A stretch of 64,000 nt of DNA from Oscillospiraceae bacterium (GTDB taxonomy: Bacteria > Bacillota > Clostridia > Oscillospirales > Oscillospiraceae): positions 1-64,000 of the forward strand of contig SVLI01000009.1 in NCBI GenBank assembly GCA_015068035.1. The letters run 5' to 3'. The position numbers and the translations under genes were made by a program. Below, piece by piece: positions 33,814 to 42,406 of the stretch; position 1 is the stretch's first letter; each line of letters opens with the position of its first letter. The notes below the pieces were generated by a model. It worked only from the letters and a program-made list of their open reading frames with translations, did not search any database and was not told the origin of the DNA.

Positions 33814-34656
33814 GTGAAGCTATGGAACGCCATCGTGCTCGGTCTCGTGCAGGGCATCGCCGAGTTTTTGCCCATATCCAGCTCCGGACACCTTTCGATT
33901 TTACAAAACTTTTTCAATATGCAGAGCGCGGAGCAGGGGCACATGTTCTTTGACGTACTGCTCCATCTTGCAACACTGGTCTCCGTTTGTATTGCATACC
34001 GCGAAGAGATACGAGACATCGTCCGGGAGATTATTTCCTGGTTCCGCAAGAAGACGCCGGAGGACAAACGGCCGAGAGAGCCGCTGGCCACCAGACGGCT
34101 GATTCTGATGATCGTGATGGGCACGCTGCCGCTTGTGGTGATGGTGCTTCTCAAGCGCTTTGTGGAGCCGCTTTATATGAGCACGGTGTTCATCGGCATT
34201 GCGCTCATCCTGACGGGATTCATTCTCTATGTTGCCGACCGCATGGTGCCGGGGCGCAGAAACGAAAAGAACATGCGCATTCGAGATGCGCTGGTGGTGG
34301 GCGTGTGCCAGGCGATCGCCGTGATCCCCGGGCTTTCCCGCAGCGGAACGACCATCACGGCGGGCGTGGCAACGGGGCTTGACCGCGAGTTCGCGGTGAA
34401 GTATTCTTTCCTGCTCTCCATTCCGGCGGTGTTGGGCGCCAATCTGCTTGAGCTGATTGACGTGATTGGCGAGGGTGTGGATTTTTCGCTGCTGCCGGTC
34501 TATCTCGTTGGCATGGTGGTTGCGGGCGTGGTTGGCTATTTTGCCATTGCCCTGATCCGCCGTATCGCCAAAAAGGGCAGCTTTGGCGGTTTTTCCTATT
34601 ACTGCTGGGGCGTCGGCATTGTTACGGTTTTCGTTAGCCTGATCAACCTGCTTTAA
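33814..34656 (+). CDS. uppP: Undecaprenyl-diphosphate phosphatase
   Basis: Recycles the undecaprenyl carrier used for peptidoglycan and surface polymers; overproduction gives bacitracin resistance. The 280-residue membrane protein shows both family motifs: QGIAEFLPISSSGHL near residues 11-25 and the PGLSRSGTT segment near 175-183. About eight membrane helices. The start is GTG behind GGGAGGAAAA. A -10 box (TATAAT, 33763-33768) lies upstream but its -35 is unclear. Confidence 0.95.
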   Translation: MKLWNAIVLGLVQGIAEFLPISSSGHLSILQNFFNMQSAEQGHMFFDVLLHLATLVSVCIAYREEIRDIVREIISWFRKKTPEDKRPREPLATRRLILMIVMGTLPLVVMVLLKRFVEPLYMSTVFIGIALILTGFILYVADRMVPGRRNEKNMRIRDALVVGVCQAIAVIPGLSRSGTTITAGVATGLDREFAVKYSFLLSIPAVLGANLLELIDVIGEGVDFSLLPVYLVGMVVAGVVGYFAIALIRRIAKKGSFGGFSYYCWGVGIVTVFVSLINLL

Positions 34657-34701
34657 TAATCGCAAATCTCTGCTGAGTGATAAAATTGAGGAGTGTACTG
34701 C

Positions 34702-37410
34702 ATGGCAAATACCTCAAACAAAGGAAGTAAGAAAAAAAGCACGGCAAAGAAGAGCACGGCAAGCGCAAAGACACCGGAAAAGAAGCCGATCCGCAGGGAA
34801 ATCGGCGCGGTGGTGTGTCTGTTTTTGGGCCTGTTTTCCGTGATCGGTTATTTTCGCGTCGATGCGCTGTTCATCAACTTTTTCAGCAATTTCGTCAAGG
34901 GGCTGATTGGTTGGGGCTATTGGATTTTCCCGCCGGCGCTGCTGTATTGCGCGTATATTCTGGTTTTCCACAAAGGAAAACCCATCACGCTCCGGCTCAC
35001 GAGCACGCTTCTGCTGCCGGTGACACTTGGCGCGATCATTCAGGTTTTTGCCTCGAAAGCGCAGGCACTGCCCCAGGATGCCGGCGCGTTCATCGGAACG
35101 CTTTACCGGACGGGTAAGGTGATGACCTCCGGCGGTCTGCTCGCCGGTTCGATTGGCGAGGCGTTTCGAAAACTCTTTAGCGTGTATGGTGCAGCACCGC
35201 TGATGATTGTGGCGTTCGCGGCATTTCTGCTGCTGGCACTGCGTATTCGGCCGGAGGAGATCATCGAGAAGATCAAGGCGCGTCAGCGCGTGGCATACCG
35301 GCTGGTTCCGGAACCGGAAGTTCAGCCGGAGCAGCCCGCGCCGGCTAAGCCCGAAACGCCCACGCCCGCTGTCACGAGTGCGGCGGCCGGACGCAGAACG
35401 CGCAGTAAGATTGACATCCCGCTCGACGGCGAGCAGCCGCCTGTGGACGAATATGCGGACTCCCGCATCGGTCTGTTCAATGCCAAGCCGCGCGTGCGCA
35501 CACCTGATCAGGTTTATGCCGATGCGGAGAAGGCCCGCGTAACTCCGGAAGCAACGCAACAACCGGAGAAGCCGGAAATGCAGGTGCATAGCGAAATGCC
35601 GCCGTTTTTCCGCGCTGAGCCGCGCAAAGGACAGAAAGAAGCGGTGAGGGCCAAAAGCACCGGCATCGCGCCCGGCACGAGCCGGGCCGCGGGCATGGCC
35701 TTTACGCAGGATTCTGCGCCGGAAGAGGAAGGAGCGGTGACGATGGAGATCGCCGATCCGCCGGTCCTGCCCGGTAAGCTGAAAGCTGAGGAAGTTGCAA
35801 AGGAAACGGCGAATATCGCCCGCGAGATTGAAAACGAAAAGCTGGAGGAAAAACCGGTTTACGAGTTCCCTCCGCTGGAACTGCTGAAGATCGAGGCGCA
35901 GAGCATCGCGGATTCGCGCGGCGAGGTCAGCATGAACCGCGAGCGTCTGGAATCGACCATCCACAGCTTTGGCGTCAATGCCAACATCTGCGGCGTCACA
36001 CGCGGACCGACCGTCACGCGCTATGATCTGGAGCTGGAAGCGGGCGTTAAGCTCAACAAGCTTACGAATCTTTCCAACGACCTGGCGCTGTCTCTCGGCG
36101 TGAGCAGCGTGCGTATTGCCCCTATTCCGGATAAAATCTCCACAGTCGGTATCGAGGTGCCGAACAAGCTGGTGAGCACGGTCTACCTGCGGGAAATCCT
36201 CGCATCGCGGGAGTTTCAGAATGCCTCGTCCAAACTCAGCTTTGCAATCGGAAAGGACATCGGCGGCAATCCCGTTGTCGGCAACATCTCCAAACTGCCG
36301 CACCTGCTGATTGCCGGTACCACCGGTTCCGGTAAGTCCGTTTGCATGAACAGCCTTATTCTGAGCCTCATTTATAAGGCCTCGCCGGATGAGGTGCGCC
36401 TGATTATGGTCGACCCGAAGATGGTTGAACTCGGCATTTATAACGGCATCCCGCATTTGTATATCCCTGTGGTGACCGACCCGAAGAAGGCGGCCGGTGC
36501 GCTGCAGTGGGCGGTTGTGGAGATGATGAAGCGCTACCGCCTGTTTTCGGAGATCGGCGTGCGCGATCTGAGCGGCTACAACGCCTATCAGAAGCGCAAC
36601 GATGGCGAGACGATTCCGCAGCTTGTCATTGTGATCGATGAGCTGGCAGATCTGATGCTGGTGGCCAGCAAAGAGGTGGAAGAGAGCATCTGCCGCGTGG
36701 CACAGATGGGCCGCGCGAGCGGCGTGCATCTGATTATTGCAACGCAGCGTCCCTCCGCCGATGTCATCACAGGTCTGATGAAGGCCAATATCCCCAGCCG
36801 CATCGCCTTTGCGGTGTCGAGTGCGATGGAATCCCGCATCATTTTGGACACGCAGGGTGCGGAGAAGCTCATCGGTCAGGGCGACATGCTCTATGCCCCG
36901 CTCGGCGCGGGCAAGCCGCTGCGCATTCAGGGCGCTTTCGTCTCGGACGAGGAGCGCGAGGAGGTCATCCGTTTCGTCAAGGCAGGCACGGAGGCGAACT
37001 ATTCCGAAGAGATCCTCAGTCAGATCGAGCTGGCGGCGGAAAACAGCGGTAAGAACGGAAAGGCCGCGGCGAAACCGGCCGAAGCCGATTCTTCGGCCGC
37101 AAACGATTATGACGAGCTGCTGCCGCAGGCAGTGGAAGTGATTCTGGAAACCAAGCAGGCGAGCGTTTCCATGCTGCAGCGACGGCTGAAGCTGGGTTAT
37201 TCCCGCGCTGCGCGCCTGGTGGATCAGATGGAGGAGATGGGTGTTGTCGGCCCCTTTGAGGGCTCCAAGCCGCGCCAGCTTCTCATTACGAAAGAACAGT
37301 GGCAGGAGATGCAGCTTCGCGGCAATTCTGCCGCGGAGGACAGTGCCGACCGGTTTGAGCCGGAGGTTTACGGCTTTGCCGCAGAGGATGAAGACAATGA
37401 AGACTTTTGA
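34702..37410 (+). CDS. ftsK: DNA translocase FtsK/SpoIIIE
   Basis: ATP-driven pump that moves chromosomal DNA through the division or sporulation septum. Start chosen at ATG 34702 (GAGGAG 8 bases upstream), giving 902 residues. A Lys/Ser/Thr-rich N-terminus is followed by about four membrane helices (up to about residue 190), a Pro/Glu/Ala-rich linker (about 205-385), then the motor with Walker A GTTGSGKS and Walker B VIVIDELADLML, and the gamma winged helix (about 805-870) that reads polarity sequences. Both FtsK and SpoIIIE have this layout; the sequence does not decide between them. Confidence 0.95.
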   Translation: MANTSNKGSKKKSTAKKSTASAKTPEKKPIRREIGAVVCLFLGLFSVIGYFRVDALFINFFSNFVKGLIGWGYWIFPPALLYCAYILVFHKGKPITLRLTSTLLLPVTLGAIIQVFASKAQALPQDAGAFIGTLYRTGKVMTSGGLLAGSIGEAFRKLFSVYGAAPLMIVAFAAFLLLALRIRPEEIIEKIKARQRVAYRLVPEPEVQPEQPAPAKPETPTPAVTSAAAGRRTRSKIDIPLDGEQPPVDEYADSRIGLFNAKPRVRTPDQVYADAEKARVTPEATQQPEKPEMQVHSEMPPFFRAEPRKGQKEAVRAKSTGIAPGTSRAAGMAFTQDSAPEEEGAVTMEIADPPVLPGKLKAEEVAKETANIAREIENEKLEEKPVYEFPPLELLKIEAQSIADSRGEVSMNRERLESTIHSFGVNANICGVTRGPTVTRYDLELEAGVKLNKLTNLSNDLALSLGVSSVRIAPIPDKISTVGIEVPNKLVSTVYLREILASREFQNASSKLSFAIGKDIGGNPVVGNISKLPHLLIAGTTGSGKSVCMNSLILSLIYKASPDEVRLIMVDPKMVELGIYNGIPHLYIPVVTDPKKAAGALQWAVVEMMKRYRLFSEIGVRDLSGYNAYQKRNDGETIPQLVIVIDELADLMLVASKEVEESICRVAQMGRASGVHLIIATQRPSADVITGLMKANIPSRIAFAVSSAMESRIILDTQGAEKLIGQGDMLYAPLGAGKPLRIQGAFVSDEEREEVIRFVKAGTEANYSEEILSQIELAAENSGKNGKAAAKPAEADSSAANDYDELLPQAVEVILETKQASVSMLQRRLKLGYSRAARLVDQMEEMGVVGPFEGSKPRQLLITKEQWQEMQLRGNSAAEDSADRFEPEVYGFAAEDEDNEDF

Positions 37411-37816
37411 GCTTTTGCATCCGGAAATTGAGGAGGAAAAGCTCGGTGGCATTACGAATCTCGGCCTTGCGCACATGGGAGACGCAGTGTATGAAGTGCT
37501 GGTGCGAACCTGGCTTTGCATGCACGGGCGGGTGACCTCCCGCGGCCTGCATAAGGAGACGGTGGCCTATGTCGCCGCTCCCGCACAGGCGCGCGCCGTG
37601 GAGAAGATTTTGCCGCTTTTGAGCGAACAGGAACTCGCCGTGTATAAGCGAGGACGCAACACGCGGGTGAAATCCGTTCCGCAGCACGCGGAAATCGGGC
37701 AGTACCACGCAGCAACGGGGCTGGAATGCCTTTTCGGCTGGCTGTGGCTGCGCGGTGAGACTGCGCGCATTGAGGAACTTTTTACGCGTATTATGGAGGA
37801 AGACGATGCCTCTTGA
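37397..37816 (+). CDS. mrnC: Mini-ribonuclease 3
   Basis: A 139-residue RNase III-like nuclease lacking the double-strand RNA-binding domain, which matures 23S rRNA in Firmicutes. LAHMGDAVYEVLVR holds the catalytic acidic motif; VKSVPQHAEIGQYHAATGLECLFGWLWL forms the C-terminal helices with the second acidic residue. Start set at 37397 with AGAGG 9 bases upstream; it overlaps the end of ftsK by 14 bases. The next gene overlaps its 3' end by 11 bases. Confidence 0.92.
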   Translation: MKTFELLHPEIEEEKLGGITNLGLAHMGDAVYEVLVRTWLCMHGRVTSRGLHKETVAYVAAPAQARAVEKILPLLSEQELAVYKRGRNTRVKSVPQHAEIGQYHAATGLECLFGWLWLRGETARIEELFTRIMEEDDAS

Positions 37817-39563
37817 TGCGGTGTGCCTCGCAGGTCTTGTGGAAGAACTGCGGGGCATGATTGTCGGTGCGCGGATTGAAAAGGTCCAGCAGCCGGAGCG
37901 GGACATGCTGCTTTTCACCCTGCATATCGGGCGGGAAAATGCCTCCCTGCTGCTCAGTGCGGGGAGCGGCAGCGCCCGTGTGCACCTGACGCGGGAACGC
38001 TATGAGCAGCCGGCGCAGCCGCCCATGTTCTGCATGCTGCTGCGCAAGCACCTCACAGGCGCACGGATTGCGGAGGTTTCACAGCCGCCGTTTGAACGTA
38101 TTTTGCGTCTGGAGCTGGATGCGCTCGACGAATTGGGCGCGACGGTGAAGCGCAGCCTGATTGCCGAACTCATTGGAAACAGCGCCAATCTCATTTTGCT
38201 GGATGCGGATGGACGTATCATTGACTGTCTGCGCCGCGTGGGCGGAGAGCTCAGCGATAAGCGCCAGGTCCTGCCGGGACTGTTCTACCGTCTGCCGCCG
38301 GCGCAGGAAAAGCCCTGCTTTTTCACGGTGACAAGCGAGCAGAGAAAGCAGATGTGGGAAGCCGCACCAATAGATATGCGTGCAGACAAGTGGCTGCTCG
38401 GCAGCTTCAGCGCGCTCTCACCGCTCGTCTGCCGGGAGCTGTGTTTCCGCGCCTTTGGGGAGGTTTCGCCCGTGGTGGGCGAGATCGAAGAGCGGTCAAA
38501 TCTGCTCTTTGCCATGGACGCGCTGGCGCAAACGGTGGAAGCAGGGGAGTATGCCCCCACCTTGCTGATCGAAAACGCTGTGCCGAAGGATCTGAGCTTC
38601 CTTGCCATCGGGCAGTACGGCACAGGGATGGAGACAGAGCGCTGCGAAAGTTTTTCCACTTTGCTCGATGCATTTTACGGACGGCGGGAAAAGGCGCTGC
38701 GTATGCAGCGGCGCGCGCAGGATCTGACGAGAACGGTCAAAACCGCGCTGGACCGCCTGACGCGCAAACTCGCTCTTCAGCGTGAGGAACTGCGAAGAAC
38801 GGGGGAACGGGAAACTTTCCGCCGTCGCGGGGATTTGATCACGGCGAATATGTGGCGCTTGGAAAAGGGCGCGCGCATGCTGGCGTGTGAAGATTATTAT
38901 CAGGACGATTGCCCGACGGTGGAGATTCCGCTCGATCCGCTCAAAACGCCGCAGCAGAATGCGGCAAAATATTATAAGGAATACAACAAACTCAAGGCGG
39001 CTGAAACGCACCTCACCGCGCAGATCGAGAAGGGCGAAAAAGAGCTGGATTATCTTTACAGTGTTCTCGACCTGCTCAGCCGGGCTGAGAGCGAGAAGGA
39101 TCTGTCTGAACTTCGCCGTGAGCTGACAGAGACGGGCTATCTCCGCGCGCAGAAGCAGAAGAAAAAAGAAAAGCCCGTTGCAACGAAGCCGCTTCGCTTC
39201 CTCTCTGCTGCGGGGCTGGAGATTGCGGTCGGACGCAACAACGCGCAGAACGACCGCTTAACGCTGCACGACGCACGGCGGACGGACTATTGGTTCCACA
39301 CGCAGAAGATCCACGGTTCTCACGTGATCCTGCGCTGCGAGGACGCACAGCCGGACGAGCAGAGCATCCGGGAGGCGGCGTTGCTGGCAGCATGGTATTC
39401 GCAAGGCCGCATGAGCGGCAAGGTGGCCGTGGACTATACGATGGTTCGCTTTGTGCGCAAACCGGCGGGGGCGCTGCCCGGTAAAGTGATTTACACCGAT
39501 TACAGAACGCTCTTTGTCGAGCCGACGGAGGCGGAAATCGAGGCACTGCGCAAGCTCTCATAA
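37806..39563 (+). CDS. rqcH: RqcH / NFACT ribosome quality-control factor
   Basis: Binds stalled 50S-peptidyl-tRNA complexes and directs Ala-tail addition to incomplete proteins; older annotation calls the family fibronectin-binding protein. Start set at 37806 behind TGGAGGAAG, giving 585 residues. NFACT-N domain at about 1-170 (MPLDAVCLAGLVEELRGMIVGARIEK), helix-hairpin-helix and coiled coil in the middle (about 285-440), NFACT-R near 460-560 with TDYWFHTQKIHGSHVIL. It completes a translation/RNA cluster with mrnC. Confidence 0.93.
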   Translation: MPLDAVCLAGLVEELRGMIVGARIEKVQQPERDMLLFTLHIGRENASLLLSAGSGSARVHLTRERYEQPAQPPMFCMLLRKHLTGARIAEVSQPPFERILRLELDALDELGATVKRSLIAELIGNSANLILLDADGRIIDCLRRVGGELSDKRQVLPGLFYRLPPAQEKPCFFTVTSEQRKQMWEAAPIDMRADKWLLGSFSALSPLVCRELCFRAFGEVSPVVGEIEERSNLLFAMDALAQTVEAGEYAPTLLIENAVPKDLSFLAIGQYGTGMETERCESFSTLLDAFYGRREKALRMQRRAQDLTRTVKTALDRLTRKLALQREELRRTGERETFRRRGDLITANMWRLEKGARMLACEDYYQDDCPTVEIPLDPLKTPQQNAAKYYKEYNKLKAAETHLTAQIEKGEKELDYLYSVLDLLSRAESEKDLSELRRELTETGYLRAQKQKKKEKPVATKPLRFLSAAGLEIAVGRNNAQNDRLTLHDARRTDYWFHTQKIHGSHVILRCEDAQPDEQSIREAALLAAWYSQGRMSGKVAVDYTMVRFVRKPAGALPGKVIYTDYRTLFVEPTEAEIEALRKLS

Positions 39564-39593
39564 TGAAACTGGGCATATTCACCAATAAAGACA

Positions 39594-39630
39594 AAATAAT
39601 CTGCACGTATTTTTGTGCAGATTATTTATT
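39594..39630 (+). terminator. Intrinsic terminator after rqcH
   Basis: AAATAATCTGCAC pairs with GTGCAGATTATTT around an AT-rich loop. Confidence 0.85.
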
Positions 39631-39639
39631 AAAAAGGGC

Positions 39640-39676
39640 TTGCTTTATTTCGCTAATGTGTTATCATAGTAACACA
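39640..39676 (+). promoter_or_regulatory. Promoter with overlapping palindrome before the ABC operon
   Basis: TTGCTT (39640-39645), 16-base spacer, TATCAT (39662-39667). The -10 lies inside an inverted repeat, TGTGTTA-tcatag-TAACACA (39657-39676), positioned like a repressor operator. The transcript would begin at the right half of the palindrome. Confidence 0.6.
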
Positions 39677-39705
39677 ATCAAGAAAACCAAACGGAGGAAA
39701 CCAAA

Positions 39706-40491
39706 ATGAAAAAAATGATAAAAATTCTGTCTTTGATGCTTGTTTTGACGATGTGCCTGGCTCTGGCCGCCTGCGGCGCCAAGGATCCCGACAAGATGGT
39801 CTACGCTGTTGAGTCCGGTTCTGCCGGTGAAGCGGCTGCGCTGGAAAAGGGTTGGGAGACGGTCGGCGTGGACACGCAGGCCAAGGCGCTCATGGAAGTT
39901 GCCGCCGGCACCTCTGACGCGGCGATCATTGACCTGCTCATGGCCGGCGCGATGATCGGCGAGGGCACCAGCTACCCCGATCTCGTCTACACCGACAAGC
40001 TGACCACCGAGGAATACGGTGTCGGCTGCCGCAAGGGCAGCGACCTGGCTGCTTACATCAACGCCGTGTTTGCCGAGACCTATGCAAGTGGCAAGATGCA
40101 GGAGATCGCCAAGATCTACGGCGTGCAGGAATCCCTGCTCGAGCAGTCCGCGCCGGAGTTCGTTCCCGGTGACGGCGATGTGGCCTATATTCAGGAGAAG
40201 GGCGAACTGATCGTCGGCATCACGAACTTTGCACCGATGGATTTCCCGGGCGATGACGGCGAGTGGATCGGCTTTGACGCAGACATGGCGCGCATCGTTG
40301 CCGAAAAGCTGGGTGTTGAGTGCGTCTTTGTCGAGATCGAATGGGGCAACAAGATCATGGAACTCGATGCCAAGAGCATTGACGTCGTTTGGAACGGCAT
40401 GACGCTGACCAGCGAGGTCACCTCCGCCATGGAGTGCACCAACGCCTACTGCAACAACGCGCAGGTCGTTGTCGTGCCCGCTGAAAAGTAA
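39706..40491 (+). CDS. Amino-acid ABC transporter substrate-binding lipoprotein, permuted domain order
   Basis: A 261-residue lipoprotein (acylated Cys23 in LAAC) of the SBP_bac_3 family, which captures polar amino acids. The parts occur in an unusual order. Residues 31-142 read like the second lobe and C-terminal end of a normal binding protein (VYAVESGSAGE; TSDAAIID; EEYGVGCRKGSDLAAYINAVF; KIYGV). Residues 160-258 read like its beginning (ELIVGITNFAPMDF; WIGFDADMARIVAEKLGV; DVVWNGMTLTSEVTSAMECTNAY; NAQVVVV). Joining the C-terminus to the N-terminus restores the usual order, so the chain appears circularly permuted at the hinge between lobes. It precedes the permease and ATPase genes. GGAGG lies before the ATG. 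Confidence 0.85.
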   Translation: MKKMIKILSLMLVLTMCLALAACGAKDPDKMVYAVESGSAGEAAALEKGWETVGVDTQAKALMEVAAGTSDAAIIDLLMAGAMIGEGTSYPDLVYTDKLTTEEYGVGCRKGSDLAAYINAVFAETYASGKMQEIAKIYGVQESLLEQSAPEFVPGDGDVAYIQEKGELIVGITNFAPMDFPGDDGEWIGFDADMARIVAEKLGVECVFVEIEWGNKIMELDAKSIDVVWNGMTLTSEVTSAMECTNAYCNNAQVVVVPAEK

Positions 40492-40522
40492 GAATAACCG
40501 CTTACCCAAATCCGAAAAGAGT

Positions 40523-40556
40523 AAAGGCAGAGGGCTGGGAAGCCCCCTGCCTTTGC
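40523..40556 (+). terminator. Hairpin between binding protein and permease
   Basis: AAAGGCAG-A-GGGCT and AGCCC-C-CTGCCTTT pair around GGGA. The tail after it is short in T, so it probably lowers, rather than ends, transcription into the permease or protects the binding-protein message. Confidence 0.65.
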
Positions 40557-40581
40557 CCGTCTTGATAACAGGAGCGATCTT

Positions 40582-41235
40582 ATGTTTTGGACTGTAACGC
40601 TCAGCCTGTTTCGCGGCATGGGTGAGGCTTTGGAGATTTTCTGCCTCACGCTGCTGTTCTCCCTGCCGCTCGGGCTCGTAATTGCTTTCGGCTCCATGAG
40701 CCGCTTTAAGCCGCTTGCAAAGCTCGTGAACCTCATCATCTGGGTTATCCGCGGCACGCCGCTGATGCTCCAGCTTCTCATCATCTTTTACGGCCCGGGC
40801 CTTTGGATGGAAAACAACATCTGGGCCTTTTCGTCCGGCCGTATGGTTGCGTGCATCGTTGCCTTTGTCATCAACTATGCCTGCTATTTCTCGGTTATTT
40901 ATCGGGGCGGCATCGAAGGCGTTTCGCGCGGCCAGCGCGAGGCCGGGCAGGTACTCGGCATGACGAAGAGTCAGATCTTCTTCAAAGTCACGCTGCTGCA
41001 GATGGTCAAGCGCATCGTGCCGCCCATGTCCAACGAGATCATCACGCTCGTTAAGGATACCTCACTCTCGCGCGTGATCGCCATTACGGAGATCATCAAG
41101 GCCGGTGAGAACTTCATTAAGAGCGACGGGATTATCTGGCCGCTTTTCTATACGGCGGTGTATTATCTGATTATGGTCGGCCTGCTGACCATCCTGTTCA
41201 ACGCAATCGAGCGCAAGCTGAGTTATTTCCGTTAA
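40582..41235 (+). CDS. Amino-acid ABC transporter permease
   Basis: A 217-residue membrane protein of the HisM/GlnP family with about five membrane helices. The cytoplasmic EAA loop, [30 protein letters not shown] (near residues 130-160), which docks the ATPase, is well preserved, and [17 protein letters not shown] is the usual N-terminal signature. AGGAGCG precedes the ATG. Works with the ATPase immediately downstream. Confidence 0.94.
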   Translation: MFWTVTLSLFRGMGEALEIFCLTLLFSLPLGLVIAFGSMSRFKPLAKLVNLIIWVIRGTPLMLQLLIIFYGPGLWMENNIWAFSSGRMVACIVAFVINYACYFSVIYRGGIEGVSRGQREAGQVLGMTKSQIFFKVTLLQMVKRIVPPMSNEIITLVKDTSLSRVIAITEIIKAGENFIKSDGIIWPLFYTAVYYLIMVGLLTILFNAIERKLSYFR

Positions 41236-41249
41236 AGGAGGGGAGAAGC

Positions 41250-42005
41250 GTGTCCATTCTGGAAGTTTGCAATCTGGAAAAGCATTTTGGCGATGTCGAG
41301 GTGCTGAAAAACATCAGCTTCTCTCTGGAAAAGGGCGAGGCCTTATCCATTATCGGTTCCTCCGGCAGCGGCAAGACGACGCTTTTGCGCTGTCTGAACT
41401 TTTTGGAGACGCCAAACGGCGGACGGATTCTGATTAACGGCAATCCGATCTTTGACGCCGCGGATCACGCCTCGCGCAGCGATGAGGAGATTCGCAAAAA
41501 GCGGCTGCATTTCGGCCTGGTGTTCCAAAGCTTCAATTTGTTCCCGCAGTATACCGCGCTGGATAATGTGACGCTGGCGGTCAAGCTCCAGAACAAGGGG
41601 CGGCCGGTTTCGGAGATCAATGCCGAGGGTATGGCGCTGTTGGAGCGGATGGGTCTTGCCGATCGCGCAGGTCACTATCCCCATCAGCTCTCCGGCGGAC
41701 AGCAGCAGCGCGTGGCCATTGCAAGGGCGCTGGCACTCTCGCCGGACATCCTGTGCTTTGATGAACCGACCAGCGCGCTCGACCCCGAACTCACCGGTGA
41801 GGTGCTCAAGGTGATCCGTTCGCTCGCCGAGCAGGAAACGACCATGATCATCGTCACGCATGAGATGAGCTTTGCGCGCGATGTCTCGGATAAGGTCATC
41901 TTTATGGATGAAGGCGTGATTGTTGAGCAGGGTACGCCGGAGGATGTTTTTGTCAATCCTTCTTCCGAGCGGACGCGGCAGTTCCTGACCCGTTACAGCG
42001 AATAG
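41250..42005 (+). CDS. Amino-acid ABC transporter ATP-binding protein
   Basis: A 251-residue ATPase of the GlnQ/HisP group: Walker [10 protein letters not shown] (about 34-42), Q loop [14 protein letters not shown], signature [16 protein letters not shown], Walker [15 protein letters not shown], and the switch His in [15 protein letters not shown]. Starts with GTG behind AAAGGAGGGG, 14 bases after the permease. No permuted order is seen here, so the rearrangement is confined to the binding proteins. Confidence 0.95.
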   Translation: MSILEVCNLEKHFGDVEVLKNISFSLEKGEALSIIGSSGSGKTTLLRCLNFLETPNGGRILINGNPIFDAADHASRSDEEIRKKRLHFGLVFQSFNLFPQYTALDNVTLAVKLQNKGRPVSEINAEGMALLERMGLADRAGHYPHQLSGGQQQRVAIARALALSPDILCFDEPTSALDPELTGEVLKVIRSLAEQETTMIIVTHEMSFARDVSDKVIFMDEGVIVEQGTPEDVFVNPSSERTRQFLTRYSE

Positions 42006-42047
42006 AGTCCGGCACATCGGATCCTGACGAAAATTCACAAAAGAGAC

Positions 42048-42076
42048 TTGCTTTGCCTTGTCCGATACGATATGAT
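42048..42076 (+). promoter_or_regulatory. Promoter of the structured leader at 42.08 kb
   Basis: TTGCTT (42048-42053), 17-base spacer, TATGAT (42071-42076); predicted start near 42083. Confidence 0.65.
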
Positions 42077-42080
42077 AAAA

Positions 42081-42400
42081 GCTGCCCAAGGGCGGCCTCC
42101 CATAGGGATTTACACGGTTTTGAATGAATCTTTTCCTCCACAGCGAACCCCATCACTTTTGGAATACAGGCAGTATTCCTGCAAGCGCCGGTGCCCACTG
42201 TGAAGAAAAATCTTCTGTTCAAAACTGCAAAGCACTCCAAGGCGAGAGATTTTTTCTCAAGACAAGATAAAATGCCACGGCAAGGCTGACGCCTGCCGTG
42301 ACATTTTGACGCAGTATTGGGGAAAAAGATCCGTTTTGGAGCGTATAAATCCCTATGTGAGTCCGCCCCAGGGCGGCTTTTATTATGTTTTTTACGGAGG
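42081..42400 (+). ncRNA. Structured leader RNA or small RNA upstream of the second binding protein
   Basis: About 320 bases with no ORF, rich in pairing. A rod-shaped inner stem joins 42117-42143 (GTTTTGAA ... CCACAG) to 42198-42225 (CTGTG ... TTCAAAAC), enclosing a 7-bp apical hairpin GGAATAC/GTATTCC (42161-42179). An outer stem joins 42101-42116 to 42342-42357 (15 of 16 bases complementary), and continues with 42117-42135 against 42320-42340. So the same 5' segment has two possible partners. Short GC hairpins sit at both ends (42081-42096; 42363-42376). The ribosome site of the next gene follows directly at 42394. I recognise no known riboswitch; the rod shape recalls 6S RNA but no 6S motif is certain. 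Confidence 0.55.
42268..42306 (+). terminator. Hairpin inside the leader
   Basis: CACGGCA-A-GGC (42276-42286) pairs with GCC-TGCCGTG (42291-42300) around TGAC, flanked by AAAATGC and ACATTTT. It could end a shorter RNA of about 225 bases starting near 42083. Confidence 0.5.
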
Positions 42401-42406
42401 ATCATT

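Noticed and set aside
34714-37521. Long minus-strand frame opposite ftsK
   Set aside because: Composition rich in His/Arg/Gln typical of an antisense shadow; ftsK explains the region.
42081-42306. 6S RNA as identity of the rod-shaped RNA
   Set aside because: The rod with inner bubble and apical hairpin is similar in outline, but I could not find the conserved bubble sequences with confidence, so I left the class open.
42081-42385. Possible MITE or small insertion with terminal inverted repeats
   Set aside because: The inverted ends look like element termini, but I see no target-site duplication, and promoter, hairpins and ribosome-site placement fit a leader RNA better. A genome-wide copy search would settle it.
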